Shown here piece by piece: positions 29,000 through 37,583 of a stretch of DNA of 64,000 bases; within the stretch, counting starts at the first letter, position 1, and every line of letters starts with the position of its first letter. This stretch comes from Rhodoferax koreense. Its GTDB lineage: Bacteria; Pseudomonadota; Gammaproteobacteria; Burkholderiales; Burkholderiaceae_C. The notes beneath the pieces were generated by a model. It worked only from the letters and a program-made list of their open reading frames with translations, had not been told where the DNA came from and searched no databases. The stretch lies in assembly GCF_001955695.1 (NCBI RefSeq), contig NZ_CP019236.1:2666001-2730000 (forward strand), read 5' to 3'. The position numbers were made by a program, and so were the translations under genes.

Positions 29000-29915
29000 G
29001 GGTGGGATTGTAGAGAGCCCGCCAGGCCGTGACCCAATGAGAAAGCGCAGCCCGGATGGGGTCATCGCTGGCATGCAAGGCCGGCGGCGGACCCGGCAGG
29101 CCGAGTTGCGCCGCCGCCGCCGTCAGCGCATCCAGCGGCGCGGCGCTGTCGAAGGCCCGTGCGCCGTTCTGCTTGGAGAGCTTTTCGCCGTTGTCGCCCA
29201 GCACCAGCGGCGTATGCAGGTAGATGGGCGTGACCAAGCCGAGCGCGCGCTGCAGCACGACCTGGCGCGGCGTGTTGTCGGCCAGGTCGGCGCCGCGCAC
29301 CACGTGGGTGATGCCTTGGGCCGCATCGTCCACCACCACGGCGAGCTGGTACGCCCAGAGGCCGTCGGCGCGGCGCAGCACGAAGTCGCCGACCTCCGTG
29401 GCCACGTCCTGCGTTTGCGCGCCAAGGCGGCGATCGACCCAGTGCACGACGGCACCATCGGCACAGGCGCTGGCGACGTCGAGCCGCCAGGCTCGCGCTG
29501 GGAGGCCGTTCAGCCCATGGCGGCAGGTGCCGGGGTAGACCAGTTCGCCGTTGCGTTCACGTGGCCGGCCGGTCCGGGCCGCGGCAATCTCGATGTCCTT
29601 GCGGGAGCAGGCACAAGGATAGGCCAGGCCGGCGGCCACCAGTTGGTCCAGGGCGGCCTGGTAGATGGCCGAGCGCTGCGACTGCACAACGGGCGGTGTG
29701 TCCGGCACGAGGCCGCAGGCCTCCAGCTGGCCGAGGATGACGACATCCATGCCCGGCACACAACGCGGCAGGTCCACGTCTTCGATACGCACCAGCCACC
29801 GGCCGCCATGGGCGCGGGCGTCGAGCCAGCTGGCGAGGGCGGCGACCAGAGAGCCCTGGTGCAACGGCCCGGTAGGGGATGGCGCGAACCGACCGATGTA
29901 ACGCTCACCCACCAC
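28992..29915 (-). CDS. gluQ: Glutamyl-Q tRNA(Asp) synthetase
   Basis: A 307-residue truncated GluRS paralog that attaches glutamate to the queuosine base of tRNA(Asp). It keeps the catalytic core motifs [20 protein letters not shown] (HIGH region) and [10 protein letters not shown] (KMSKS region) and a zinc site with CACSRKD and CRHG, but has no anticodon-binding domain, as expected. It starts with GTG 29915 (or the adjacent GTG 29912). It lies upstream of trmB and the pseudouridine synthase in one tight RNA-modification operon. Confidence 0.93.
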   Translation of the reverse strand: MVGERYIGRFAPSPTGPLHQGSLVAALASWLDARAHGGRWLVRIEDVDLPRCVPGMDVVILGQLEACGLVPDTPPVVQSQRSAIYQAALDQLVAAGLAYPCACSRKDIEIAAARTGRPRERNGELVYPGTCRHGLNGLPARAWRLDVASACADGAVVHWVDRRLGAQTQDVATEVGDFVLRRADGLWAYQLAVVVDDAAQGITHVVRGADLADNTPRQVVLQRALGLVTPIYLHTPLVLGDNGEKLSKQNGARAFDSAAPLDALTAAAAQLGLPGPPPALHASDDPIRAALSHWVTAWRALYNPTRE

Positions 29916-29924
29916 CCACTCCGT

Positions 29925-31010
29925 TCAAGCCACGGCCAGCGCCAGTTCGAGCCCGGAAACGAACGCGTCCTCGATCCGGTGGCCGATGCACCAGTCGCCG
30001 CAGGCCCCGATGCGCGCGGCCTTGTCCCAAAGGTGGCTCTGGCCCAGCGGCTGGATGGTCTGGGCGTAACGCCAGCGGTGCACCGCGGCAAAGCTGGGTT
30101 CGGCGCGGATGCCGGTGACTTCGGAAAACGCGCGCAGCAGCTTACCCTGGATGCGGTCGTCGCTGTCTTCCAGATGCTCGTGCGACCACGCGGCGCTGGC
30201 CTGCACCGTCCAGCGCTCCACACCCGCACGGCCGGGCTTGGACGATTCGCGCGCCAGCCAGGCGATGCGGTGGTGCGTGCTGCGCGCGGCGTTCCACTGC
30301 GGGCCGATGTGCGACATGGTCGGCTGGATCGCCTGCGGGAAGGCCAGCATCAGCGTCCAGCACGGCGCGACACGCACCTTGCCGATTTCGCGGACCAGTT
30401 TCGGCGCCTGGGCCGAGTTCTCAAGCAAGGCCTGGGCCTGCGGATTGGGCAGCGCCAGCAGCACCACGTCGAAACCGGAGAACACCTGTTCCGCATCCGG
30501 CGTGCCCGGCATGCCGTTGGTGCGCAACTGCCACTTCTTCGGCGTGAAGGTGTCGCGCTCGATGCGGGTCACCAGGGTTTCCAGATGAAGCTGTCCGGCA
30601 TCGACCAGCGGCCTGGCCCAATGCTGCACCAGTGCGTTCATGCCCGGCGTCGGCACGTAATGCGGCTCGCGCGCCGGCAACCCGGCGGCGGCCACGCGGC
30701 CGAACGGGTCGAGCACGCGCACCAGGTTGGCGCTCCAGGGCTTGGCGATGCCCTTGGCGGTTTCGAGCGCGAGCGCGAAGCGCGGATCACGCACGGTGAA
30801 GTACTGCGCGCCGTGGTCGAAGCCGCCGAAATTCGTGCTTTTGGTGGCCATGCGCCCGCCCGCGCCGCGGCTCTTCTCGAACACCGTGACCTCGTGCCCG
30901 GCCTGCGCCAGGGTACGCGCACAGGCGATGCCGGCCATGCCCGCGCCGATCACGGCGATGCGGCGAGGCGCGTCTGGGGAAGAGGTGGCACGCGTGTTTG
31001 AAGGTGTCAT
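29925..31010 (-). CDS. Renalase-like FAD-dependent oxidoreductase
   Basis: A 361-residue flavoprotein with N-terminal GxGxxG (IAVIGAGMAGIACARTLAQA, about residues 18-37) and the amine-oxidase-type signature EKSRGAGGRMATK...FDHGAQYFTVRD. The C-terminus reads IGACGDWCIGHRIEDAFVSG, matching bacterial renalase-like proteins, which oxidise aberrant dihydro-NAD(P) isomers. It is the first gene of the run with gluQ-trmB; the 9-nt gap to gluQ suggests co-transcription. The substrate is inferred from family only. Confidence 0.8.
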   Translation of the reverse strand: MTPSNTRATSSPDAPRRIAVIGAGMAGIACARTLAQAGHEVTVFEKSRGAGGRMATKSTNFGGFDHGAQYFTVRDPRFALALETAKGIAKPWSANLVRVLDPFGRVAAAGLPAREPHYVPTPGMNALVQHWARPLVDAGQLHLETLVTRIERDTFTPKKWQLRTNGMPGTPDAEQVFSGFDVVLLALPNPQAQALLENSAQAPKLVREIGKVRVAPCWTLMLAFPQAIQPTMSHIGPQWNAARSTHHRIAWLARESSKPGRAGVERWTVQASAAWSHEHLEDSDDRIQGKLLRAFSEVTGIRAEPSFAAVHRWRYAQTIQPLGQSHLWDKAARIGACGDWCIGHRIEDAFVSGLELALAVA

Positions 31011-31150
31011 GTTGCTGTTCTTGGTTGAGAGATTCGGGAAAGGAAAACGGCCCGGCCGTCATGCATGGACTCTACACGCACCCGCAGCCCGCTTGGCCGC
31101 AGCGCAAGGAGGGCTTTCCCCATGCCATCGCAGATCGCCATGGCCACGCC

Positions 31151-32098
31151 TCAATCCCAATGGTTGTACTGCCGCTCCAGCAGCGCCGTACGCGTTGCCG
31201 GGCTTTCCAATTGCTGCAGCCACCACTGCAGCGCCCGCCCGTGCGTGCCGCGTGTCGGGCTGCGCCAGGCGTAGCTCACGCGAATCACGCGGGCAGGGCG
31301 CTCCACCTGGCGCGTGACGAGGTGGCCGGCCTCGATGTAGGGCCGCGCCAGGCTCTCGGGCAGGAAACCCGCACCCAAGCCGCGCAGCTGGGCCTCTAGT
31401 TTGGCGCGCATGCTGGGCACGGTGAACACATCCTGGCCGCCGAGCAGGCCGTAGGTCAGGCCGCTGCCGCGCTGCACCGAGTCGGCCACGGCCACGGCGC
31501 GGTGTTGCTGGATCAGGGTGTCGCTCAGGGGCTCGGGCGCCTGGGCCAGCGGGTGGTGCGGCGCCACCGCGAAGATGAACAACATGTCGCCGAGCGGCTT
31601 GCCCTGGATGCTGCCGTTGTTGGTGATCTCCAGCGCCACGCCGATCGACAGGTCGGCCTGGCCCGAGGTCAGTGCTTCCAGCGTCCCGGACAGGATTTCC
31701 TCGCGGATCTTGAGATGCGTGGGCGGGGTCTGCGCATAGAAAGCTTCACACAGTTCCATCACCGTCGCGTGCGAGATCACGCTGTCCACCGCCAGGGTCA
31801 ATTGAGGCTCCCAGCCCGTCGCCACGCGTTTGACGCGGTTGGCCACGGCGTCCACGTCGTCGAGCAGCCGACGGCCCTCACGCAGCAATTCGGCGCCAGC
31901 CTCGGTGAGCCTGGCCTGGCGCGAGCTGCGGTCGAACAGCAGCACGTCGAGCGCGTCCTCCACCTGGCGCACGCGGTAGGTGAGGGCGCTGGGCACCATC
32001 CCCAAGCTGCGCGCCGCGCCCGCGAAGCTGCCCTCGCTGGCGATGGTGAGCAGCATGGAGAGGCTGTCCGGTGTCAGCACGTCGCGCGGTGTTTGCAT
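31151..32098 (-). CDS. LysR-family transcriptional regulator
   Basis: A 315-residue LysR protein: helix-turn-helix about residues 10-65 (GSFAGAARSLGMVPSALTYR), effector domain about 90-300. ATG 32098 is chosen: the frame extends to a TTG at 32119, but that codon lies inside a perfect palindrome likely to be the operator. Divergent from a pirin-led cassette, so it most likely controls pirin-doxX-flavodoxin-osmC-pirin. Related LysR proteins next to pirin genes respond to electrophiles or oxidants, but the inducer here is unknown. Confidence 0.88.
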   Translation of the reverse strand: MQTPRDVLTPDSLSMLLTIASEGSFAGAARSLGMVPSALTYRVRQVEDALDVLLFDRSSRQARLTEAGAELLREGRRLLDDVDAVANRVKRVATGWEPQLTLAVDSVISHATVMELCEAFYAQTPPTHLKIREEILSGTLEALTSGQADLSIGVALEITNNGSIQGKPLGDMLFIFAVAPHHPLAQAPEPLSDTLIQQHRAVAVADSVQRGSGLTYGLLGGQDVFTVPSMRAKLEAQLRGLGAGFLPESLARPYIEAGHLVTRQVERPARVIRVSYAWRSPTRGTHGRALQWWLQQLESPATRTALLERQYNHWD

Positions 32099-32114
32099 GG
32101 ATGGCCCAGATTCG

Positions 32115-32129
32115 TTCAAATAATTTGAA
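32115..32129. promoter_or_regulatory. Perfect palindrome between LysR and the pirin cassette, probable operator
   Basis: TTCAAAT-A-ATTTGAA is a perfect 7-bp inverted repeat, 17 nt upstream of the LysR ATG and 125 nt upstream of the first pirin ATG. It is AT-rich in a GC-rich genome. Size and place fit an autoregulatory and activation site for the LysR protein. Confidence 0.6.
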
Positions 32130-32253
32130 TGATGCCATCAAAGCGCGTGTACCGCCGAGCCGCCTTCAACGCCTAAAGTTCATGCCATGGACCCACCCGA
32201 TGGGTTCACAACCAAGGACTCGATGCAGAGTCCATGCAGACAGGAGTTTTTCC

Positions 32254-32955
32254 ATGTTGACACTTCGCAAATCTCAGGACCGCGGCCACGCAGACCATGG
32301 CTGGCTCAAGTCGCAGCACAGCTTCTCGTTCGCCGGCTACATGGATCCGAAACACATGGGCTGGGGCAACCTGCGCGTCATCAATGAAGACCGCATCGCC
32401 CCCGGCATGGGTTTTGGCACCCACGGCCACCGCGATATGGAGATCATCAGCTACGTGCTCGAGGGCAATCTGGCGCACAAGGACACGATGGGCAACGTCA
32501 AGGGCATTCCGCCCGGCGACGTGCAGGCCATGAGCGCAGGGCGCGGCGTGCAGCACAGCGAGTTCAACCATGCACCGGACGCGACCACGCACTTTCTGCA
32601 AATCTGGATCCTGCCGAAGATTACCGGCATCACACCGAGCTACACGCAGAAGACGTTCGCAGCCAATGAGAAGCGCGGCAAGCTGCGTCTGGTGGTCTCG
32701 AACGACGGCGGTGATGGTTCGGTGAAGGTCAATGCCGACGCCGCCATGTACGCCGGTCTGTTCGATGGCGACGAGGCTGCAACTTTGGCGCTGAATCCGG
32801 CTCGTAAGGGCTACGTGCACCTGGTGCGCGGCGAACTCGAGGTCAACGGTCAGAAGCTGAGCGCCGGCGACGCGGCCCTGCTCGACGGCGAGTCGCAAGT
32901 CGCGCTGGCCCATGGCAAGGACGCCGAAGTCCTCGTGTTCGACCTCGCAGCATAA
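32254..32955 (+). CDS. Pirin family protein (YhhW/quercetinase-like, short form)
   Basis: A 233-residue bicupin. Metal ligands are visible in the N-terminal cupin: MGFGTHGHRDMEIISYVLEG (two His) and MSAGRGVQHSEFN (His, Glu). The C-terminal cupin is degenerate. Pirins of this group can oxidise quercetin or act as redox-sensitive regulators. ATG 32254 is supported by CAGGAG 8 nt upstream. First gene of the cassette divergent from LysR. Confidence 0.88.
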   Translation: MLTLRKSQDRGHADHGWLKSQHSFSFAGYMDPKHMGWGNLRVINEDRIAPGMGFGTHGHRDMEIISYVLEGNLAHKDTMGNVKGIPPGDVQAMSAGRGVQHSEFNHAPDATTHFLQIWILPKITGITPSYTQKTFAANEKRGKLRLVVSNDGGDGSVKVNADAAMYAGLFDGDEAATLALNPARKGYVHLVRGELEVNGQKLSAGDAALLDGESQVALAHGKDAEVLVFDLAA

Positions 32956-32963
32956 GGTCCGAC

Positions 32964-33000
32964 CCGGCCGGTCATCCATCGGTGATCGGCCGGTCTTGCC
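32964..33000 (+). terminator. Possible terminator or attenuator after the first pirin gene
   Basis: Stem CCGGCCGGTCA / TGATCGGCCGG (11 bp with one G-T wobble, 8-nt loop) starts 9 nt after the stop. The following tract TCTTGCCTTGTCT is only moderately T-rich, so it may reduce rather than stop read-through into doxX. Confidence 0.5.
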
Positions 33001-33050
33001 TTGTCTGGCTCGCGTTTTTTGTTTTCTTTTTTTAATCAGGAGTATTTCCA

Positions 33051-33470
33051 ATGGCTTCCACCACCCCCATCACCAATCCCGCGCAAGACAGCATGGCCCT
33101 CATCGGCCGGATTCTCATCGCGGCCCTGTTCATCCCCGCGGGCTGGAGCAAGCTCATGGGTTTTGCCGGCACCGTCGGCTACATCACCTCGGTCGGCCTG
33201 CCGCTGCCGCAGGTTGCCGCCGCGATTGCCGTGATCGTCGAGCTGGGCCTGGGCATCCTGCTGCTGGTCGGCTACAAGACGCGCATCGTGGCCCTGATCA
33301 TGGCCATCTTCACCGTCGCCACGGCCGTGTTCTTCCATAACTACTGGGCGATGCCGGCCGACAAGGTCATGGCCAACCAGATGAACTTCTTCAAGAACCT
33401 GGCAATCGCCGGTGGCATGCTGGCATTCGCGAGCTTTGGTGCCGGCCGTTTCAGCGTCGACAAGCAATAA
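33051..33470 (+). CDS. DoxX family membrane protein
   Basis: A 139-residue protein with four membrane helices. DoxX landmarks are RILIAALFIPAGWSKL near residues 20-35, GIAVIVEL-like VIVELGLGILLLVGYKTR, and HNYWAMP before the last helix. The ATG 33051 has CAGGAG upstream after a pyrimidine-rich leader. DoxX-type proteins are implicated in quinone or thiol redox control in the membrane, and are often found next to pirin and flavodoxin-like genes as here. Precise reaction unknown. Confidence 0.85.
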   Translation: MASTTPITNPAQDSMALIGRILIAALFIPAGWSKLMGFAGTVGYITSVGLPLPQVAAAIAVIVELGLGILLLVGYKTRIVALIMAIFTVATAVFFHNYWAMPADKVMANQMNFFKNLAIAGGMLAFASFGAGRFSVDKQ

Positions 33471-33518
33471 GAAAACGCGCTTCTCTCTCCTTCAATCTTC
33501 TCCCTGCAAAGAAATCGA

Positions 33519-34073
33519 ATGTCCAAAATCGCTGTTGTCTTTCATTCCGGCTACGGCCACACCCTGCGCGTGGCGCAAGCCGTGGCGCAGGGCGCGAACG
33601 CCGAACTCGTGACCATCGATGCCGAGGGCAACTTGCCCGAATCCGGCTGGGCCATGCTGAACGACGCCGACGCCATCATCTTCGGCACGCCGACCTACAT
33701 GGGCGGCCCGAGCTGGCAGTTCAAGAAGTTCGCCGACGCCACCAGCAAGGCCTGGTTCACGCGCGCCTGGCAGGACAAGGTCTTCGGCGGCTTCACGAAC
33801 AGCGCCAGCTTCAACGGCGACAAGCAAGTCACGCTGATCTACCTGCAGACGCTGGCCTCGCAGCAGGGCGGCATCTGGGTCAGCCTGGGCCTGGCGCCAG
33901 CCAACACCAAGGCCGCCACGCGCAACGACGTCAACAACCTCGGCGGCTCGGTGGGGGTGCTGGTGCAGTCGCCGTCCGACGCGAGCGCGGCCGAAATGTC
34001 CGCCGGCGACCTGGAAACTGCGCGCCTGTATGGCGAACGCGTGGCCGCCGTGACCGCGCGACTCAAGGCTTGA
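33519..34073 (+). CDS. Flavodoxin-like NAD(P)H:quinone oxidoreductase-type protein (WrbA-like)
   Basis: A 184-residue flavodoxin fold. The FMN phosphate loop is FHSGYGHTLRVAQAVA (residues about 8-23), and the isoalloxazine loops are GTPTYMGGPSWQFKKF and FTNSASFNGDK. The sequence resembles WrbA/NADPH-dependent FMN reductases that reduce quinones by two electrons. It sits between DoxX and OsmC genes, so it may detoxify quinones together with them. Confidence 0.83.
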   Translation: MSKIAVVFHSGYGHTLRVAQAVAQGANAELVTIDAEGNLPESGWAMLNDADAIIFGTPTYMGGPSWQFKKFADATSKAWFTRAWQDKVFGGFTNSASFNGDKQVTLIYLQTLASQQGGIWVSLGLAPANTKAATRNDVNNLGGSVGVLVQSPSDASAAEMSAGDLETARLYGERVAAVTARLKA

Positions 34074-34139
34074 TCCACGGTTAAGCTTGCGACCGGTTCG
34101 CCGGGACGGTCCTGGCGGAACAACACACAGGGTTTCATC

Positions 34140-34547
34140 ATGACCGTATCGCTTCAGGTCGCCGACGGACACGGTCCGTTGGCGCAATCCCTGCAGATCC
34201 GCGGCCACGCGCTGACCGCCGACGTCGGCGTGGCCGAGGGCGGCACCGACGCGGGGCCAAGCCCGCACGACCTGTACGACGCGGCGCTCGGCGCCTGCAA
34301 GGCGCTCACCGTGATGTGGTACGCGCGCAAGAAGGGCATGCCGGTGACCGACATCCGCACCGTGGTCGACCGCGACGACAGCGAGGAACGCAAGGGCGTC
34401 TACCGCCTCGCCACCCGGCTGCAGATCGGCGGCGAACTCAGCGATGCGCAGATCCAGGAGTTGTCGGCCGTGGCGCAGAAATGCCCGGTGCACAAACTCA
34501 TGACCGCGGTCACGACCGAGGTCACCACCCACGTCGAACGCGCCTGA
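34140..34547 (+). CDS. OsmC family peroxiredoxin-like protein
   Basis: A 135-residue OsmC/Ohr-type protein. The two redox cysteines are present in GACKALTVMWYARKK (about residue 51) and AQKCPVHKLM (about residue 118). The second motif, CPVHK, is typical of the YhfA/OsmC branch. It would reduce organic peroxides using thiols. It is followed 14 nt later by the second pirin gene and is part of the same transcript. Confidence 0.88.
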   Translation: MTVSLQVADGHGPLAQSLQIRGHALTADVGVAEGGTDAGPSPHDLYDAALGACKALTVMWYARKKGMPVTDIRTVVDRDDSEERKGVYRLATRLQIGGELSDAQIQELSAVAQKCPVHKLMTAVTTEVTTHVERA

Positions 34548-34561
34548 AGGAGACCTGCACC

Positions 34562-35458
34562 ATGGGCATTGCTCTGTCATTGACCGGCCACGACAAGGAC
34601 CTCGGCGGCGGTTTCATCGTGCGACGGCTGCTGCCGTCGGCCAAAAAGCAGGCCATCGGGCCATTCATCTTCTTCGATCACTTCGGCCCGGTGACGGTGC
34701 ATCCGTCCGACGAATACGACGTGCGGCCGCATCCGCACATCGGGCTGGCCACCGTCAGCTACCTGTTCGAAGGCGCGATCCTGCACCGGGACAGTCTGGG
34801 TTCGGTGCAGCAGATCGAGCCCGGCGCGATCAATTGGATGACGGCCGGGCGCGGCATCGTGCATTCGGAGCGCCGGCCGCCGCAACTGGGTGGGGTGGAT
34901 TACGTGAACCACGGCATCCAGCTTTGGGCCGCGCTGCCGGTGGCGGCCGAAGAAGTGGAGCCGAGCTTCGAACACACCGCCGCGGCCGACATCCCGGTGG
35001 TGACGCTCGGTGATGCCCAGGTGCGCGTGTTGATTGGCGCGGCTTTTGGCCTGCGCTCGCCCGTCAAGACCTTTTCGCAGACGATCTACCTCGACGTGCA
35101 GTTGCCCGCGATGGGAAGCGTTGTGCTGCCGCCGCTGGCCGCCGAGCTCGGCGTCTATGCGGTGGACGGAGCGCTCGACATCGACGGCGCAACGCTGGCC
35201 GCGCAGGGGCTGGCCCTTTTGTCGCCCGGCGAAGACGCGGTGATCCGGGCCGGCGCCGCGCCGGTGCGGCTGATGGTGCTCGGCGGCGAGCCGCTCGACG
35301 GGTACCGCTTCATTTCGTGGAATTTCGTCTCGAGCCGCAAGGAGCGCATCGCCCAGGCCGGCGCCGACTGGCAGGCCCAGGCCATGGGCCAGGTGCCGGG
35401 CGAGACCGACTTCATCCCACTGCCGACGCGCAAGCCAGCGGAACCGCAGCCTCTCTAG
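34562..35458 (+). CDS. Pirin family protein (long form)
   Basis: A 298-residue bicupin of the classical pirin group. The metal-binding N-terminal cupin has DVRPHPHIGLATVSYLFEG (two His) and TAGRGIVHSER (His, Glu), and the C-terminal Pirin_C domain has VLGGEPLDGYRFISWNFVSS. GGAGAC upstream of ATG 34562. It differs from the first pirin in length and domain type, so the cassette codes for one member of each group. Ends 7 nt before the convergent MFS gene. Confidence 0.9.
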   Translation: MGIALSLTGHDKDLGGGFIVRRLLPSAKKQAIGPFIFFDHFGPVTVHPSDEYDVRPHPHIGLATVSYLFEGAILHRDSLGSVQQIEPGAINWMTAGRGIVHSERRPPQLGGVDYVNHGIQLWAALPVAAEEVEPSFEHTAAADIPVVTLGDAQVRVLIGAAFGLRSPVKTFSQTIYLDVQLPAMGSVVLPPLAAELGVYAVDGALDIDGATLAAQGLALLSPGEDAVIRAGAAPVRLMVLGGEPLDGYRFISWNFVSSRKERIAQAGADWQAQAMGQVPGETDFIPLPTRKPAEPQPL

Positions 35459-35465
35459 GACATCG

Positions 35466-36743
35466 TCATGCCGTCGCCGCGCGTGGCGCCAGGGCGGCGC
35501 GCTCACGGATGCCGCGGTGCACGCGCGTCGCCAGGAAGGCGGCAACCAGCGTGGAGCCGACCACCACATAGCCGACCACGCTGAAGTTCTGCAGCCGGCC
35601 ATCGGGCCCGATGGCCACGATGTGCCCGGCCACGAGCGAGGCCACGCCGCCCGACAACTGCTGCGTGGCCGCGCTGAGGGCGGTGAAGGCGCCGCGCTGC
35701 GTCGGTTTGGGTACGGAGGTGACCATCGCCTGGAACGGGATGATGCGCGAGAAGATGCCGACGAACATCACCACGTTCACCAGGATCACCACCGGCAGGG
35801 TCACGTCGTGCAGGTGGGTGTAGAGCGTCACCATGACGATGGTCAGCGCACTGCCCGCCAGGAACACCCGCAGTTTGCCCCAGGCGTCCGCGGCCTTGCC
35901 GACCAGCGGCCCGACGAAGATGGTGCAGGCGCCGGTGACGAGGTAGATCGTTGGCAGGTGTACGAGCGGGATGCCGAGATTGTTCACCGTGAAGGCGCTG
36001 CTGAACGGCATCAGCATGAAACCACCGGTGGTCAGCAGGGCGGTCGTGGCAAAGGCCATGAGGTAACGTCGCTCGGTCACCGTGTGCAGCAGGTGCTTGA
36101 ACGCACTTCTTTCCTGCGGTGCGCGCAGGTGGTCGGCCACCGGCTTCATGCGCCAGGCGATCACCAGCCCACCGACGGCGCCGAATGCGGCCATCGCCAC
36201 GAAGGGCGCGTGCCAGCCGAAATGGTTCGACAGGTACAGGCCCACCGGCAGCCCCAGCACCTGGCTGGCGGCGAAGGCGGTCTGGATCACGCCCATCACG
36301 CGGCCGCGCAGCTGCGGTGCGAACAGGTCGGTGGCGATGGCCAGCACGACCGAGCCGATGACGCCACCGAAGATGCCGGTGACCACGCGCGCGGCCAGCA
36401 GCAGCTCGAAGCTCGGTGCCAGGCCACACCACAAGGTGGACAACACGAAGCCGGCATAGAAGAACAGCAGCAGTCGCTTGCGGTCGAAGCGGTCGGCAAA
36501 TCCGGCCATCAGCAGGCCGGAGGCACCGGCGCTGAACGCATAGGCCGAGACGACCAAGCCGAACTGGCGCGGTGAGATCTGCAGTGCGGGCATGATCATC
36601 GCGCCCAGTGGCGACATGATCATGAAGTCCAGGATCACCGCGAACTGCAGGAAGGCGAGCAGGCCGGCAACGAATTTCTGGTAGCCGGTGAAGGCAGTGG
36701 CCGCTGCGTCGGGCGCGCCTGGTTTTTCAATCGAGGACGGCAT
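35466..36743 (-). CDS. MFS transporter, DHA1-like
   Basis: A 425-residue protein with about 12 membrane helices. The helix 2-3 loop motif A is GFADRFDRKRLLLFFYAGF, and the motif C region is GLPVGLYLSNHFGWHAPF. ATG 36743 begins MPSSIEKPG; a much longer frame upstream simply reads through trhO in another phase. It starts 2 nt after the trhO stop on the same strand, so both are probably co-transcribed. Substrate unknown; drug or metabolite export is likely. Confidence 0.85.
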   Translation of the reverse strand: MPSSIEKPGAPDAAATAFTGYQKFVAGLLAFLQFAVILDFMIMSPLGAMIMPALQISPRQFGLVVSAYAFSAGASGLLMAGFADRFDRKRLLLFFYAGFVLSTLWCGLAPSFELLLAARVVTGIFGGVIGSVVLAIATDLFAPQLRGRVMGVIQTAFAASQVLGLPVGLYLSNHFGWHAPFVAMAAFGAVGGLVIAWRMKPVADHLRAPQERSAFKHLLHTVTERRYLMAFATTALLTTGGFMLMPFSSAFTVNNLGIPLVHLPTIYLVTGACTIFVGPLVGKAADAWGKLRVFLAGSALTIVMVTLYTHLHDVTLPVVILVNVVMFVGIFSRIIPFQAMVTSVPKPTQRGAFTALSAATQQLSGGVASLVAGHIVAIGPDGRLQNFSVVGYVVVGSTLVAAFLATRVHRGIRERAALAPRAATA

Positions 36744-36745
36744 GG

Positions 36746-37501
36746 TCAACCTGGTGGGGTGCTCGCCGACAGGTCGGGCGCCAGCGTGCGCCGCTCGTCG
36801 AACACGAAGCAGTCGCCGCTGTAGAACGCGCCGTCGGTTTCCTCGAAGTACTTGAGGATGCCGCCTTCGAGCTGGTAGACGTGATCGAGCCCCTCTTCGC
36901 GCATCAGCATCGCCGCCTTCTCGCAGCGGATGCCGCCGGTGCAGAAGCTCACCACCGTCTTGCCGGCGAGCTCGTTCTTGTGCGCCCGCAGCGCTGCGGG
37001 GAATTCGCTGAATTTCTCGATGCGCCAGTCGATCGCACCTTCGAACGTGCCGTGGTCCACCTCGAATGCATTGCGCGTGTCGAGCGTGACCACCGGCCGG
37101 CCTTCGTCGTCCACGCCCTGGTCGAGCCAGCGCCGCACGGTGGCCGCAGGCACCGCCGGAGCGCGGCCTTCGGCGCTGGTGAAGTCGGGCTGGATCGCCG
37201 GGTGGTCCATGCGGATGATCTCGCGCTTGACCTTCACCAGCATCTTCTTGAAGGGTTGCGTGGCCGACCAGCTTTCCTTGGGGGAGAGGTCGCTGAAGCG
37301 GCTGTCTTCGCGCAGGGCTGCCACGAAGGCGTGCACCTGTTCGGCCGGCCCGGCCAGGAACAGGTTGATGCCTTCGGTGGCCAGCAGGATGGTGCCCTTG
37401 AGCTGCAATGCGGCCGCATGCGAGGCCAGGCGCTCGCGCAGCACTTCGGTGTCGGCCAGGGGCACGAATTTGTAGGCGGAGATGTTGAGGATCGAGTTCA
37501 C
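36746..37501 (-). CDS. trhO: tRNA uridine-34 hydroxylase TrhO (rhodanese-like)
   Basis: A 251-residue protein with an N-terminal ferredoxin-like domain ([15 protein letters not shown]) and a rhodanese domain whose active-site loop is [14 protein letters not shown] (Cys187, Cys193), the YceA/TrhO signature. TrhO inserts a hydroxyl at wobble uridine of tRNA on the way to 5-methoxyuridine or cmo5U. GTG start at 37501. It is divergent from a methyltransferase gene across 82 nt and upstream of an MFS gene. Confidence 0.9.
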   Translation of the reverse strand: MNSILNISAYKFVPLADTEVLRERLASHAAALQLKGTILLATEGINLFLAGPAEQVHAFVAALREDSRFSDLSPKESWSATQPFKKMLVKVKREIIRMDHPAIQPDFTSAEGRAPAVPAATVRRWLDQGVDDEGRPVVTLDTRNAFEVDHGTFEGAIDWRIEKFSEFPAALRAHKNELAGKTVVSFCTGGIRCEKAAMLMREEGLDHVYQLEGGILKYFEETDGAFYSGDCFVFDERRTLAPDLSASTPPG

Positions 37502-37583
37502 CCCTGGATTCTAGAAGCAGCCTCGCGCGCGTCGGAAGGCGCTGTCTACACTTGCCCGTTTCAGCCGACCGGAGCCCTCTCCC

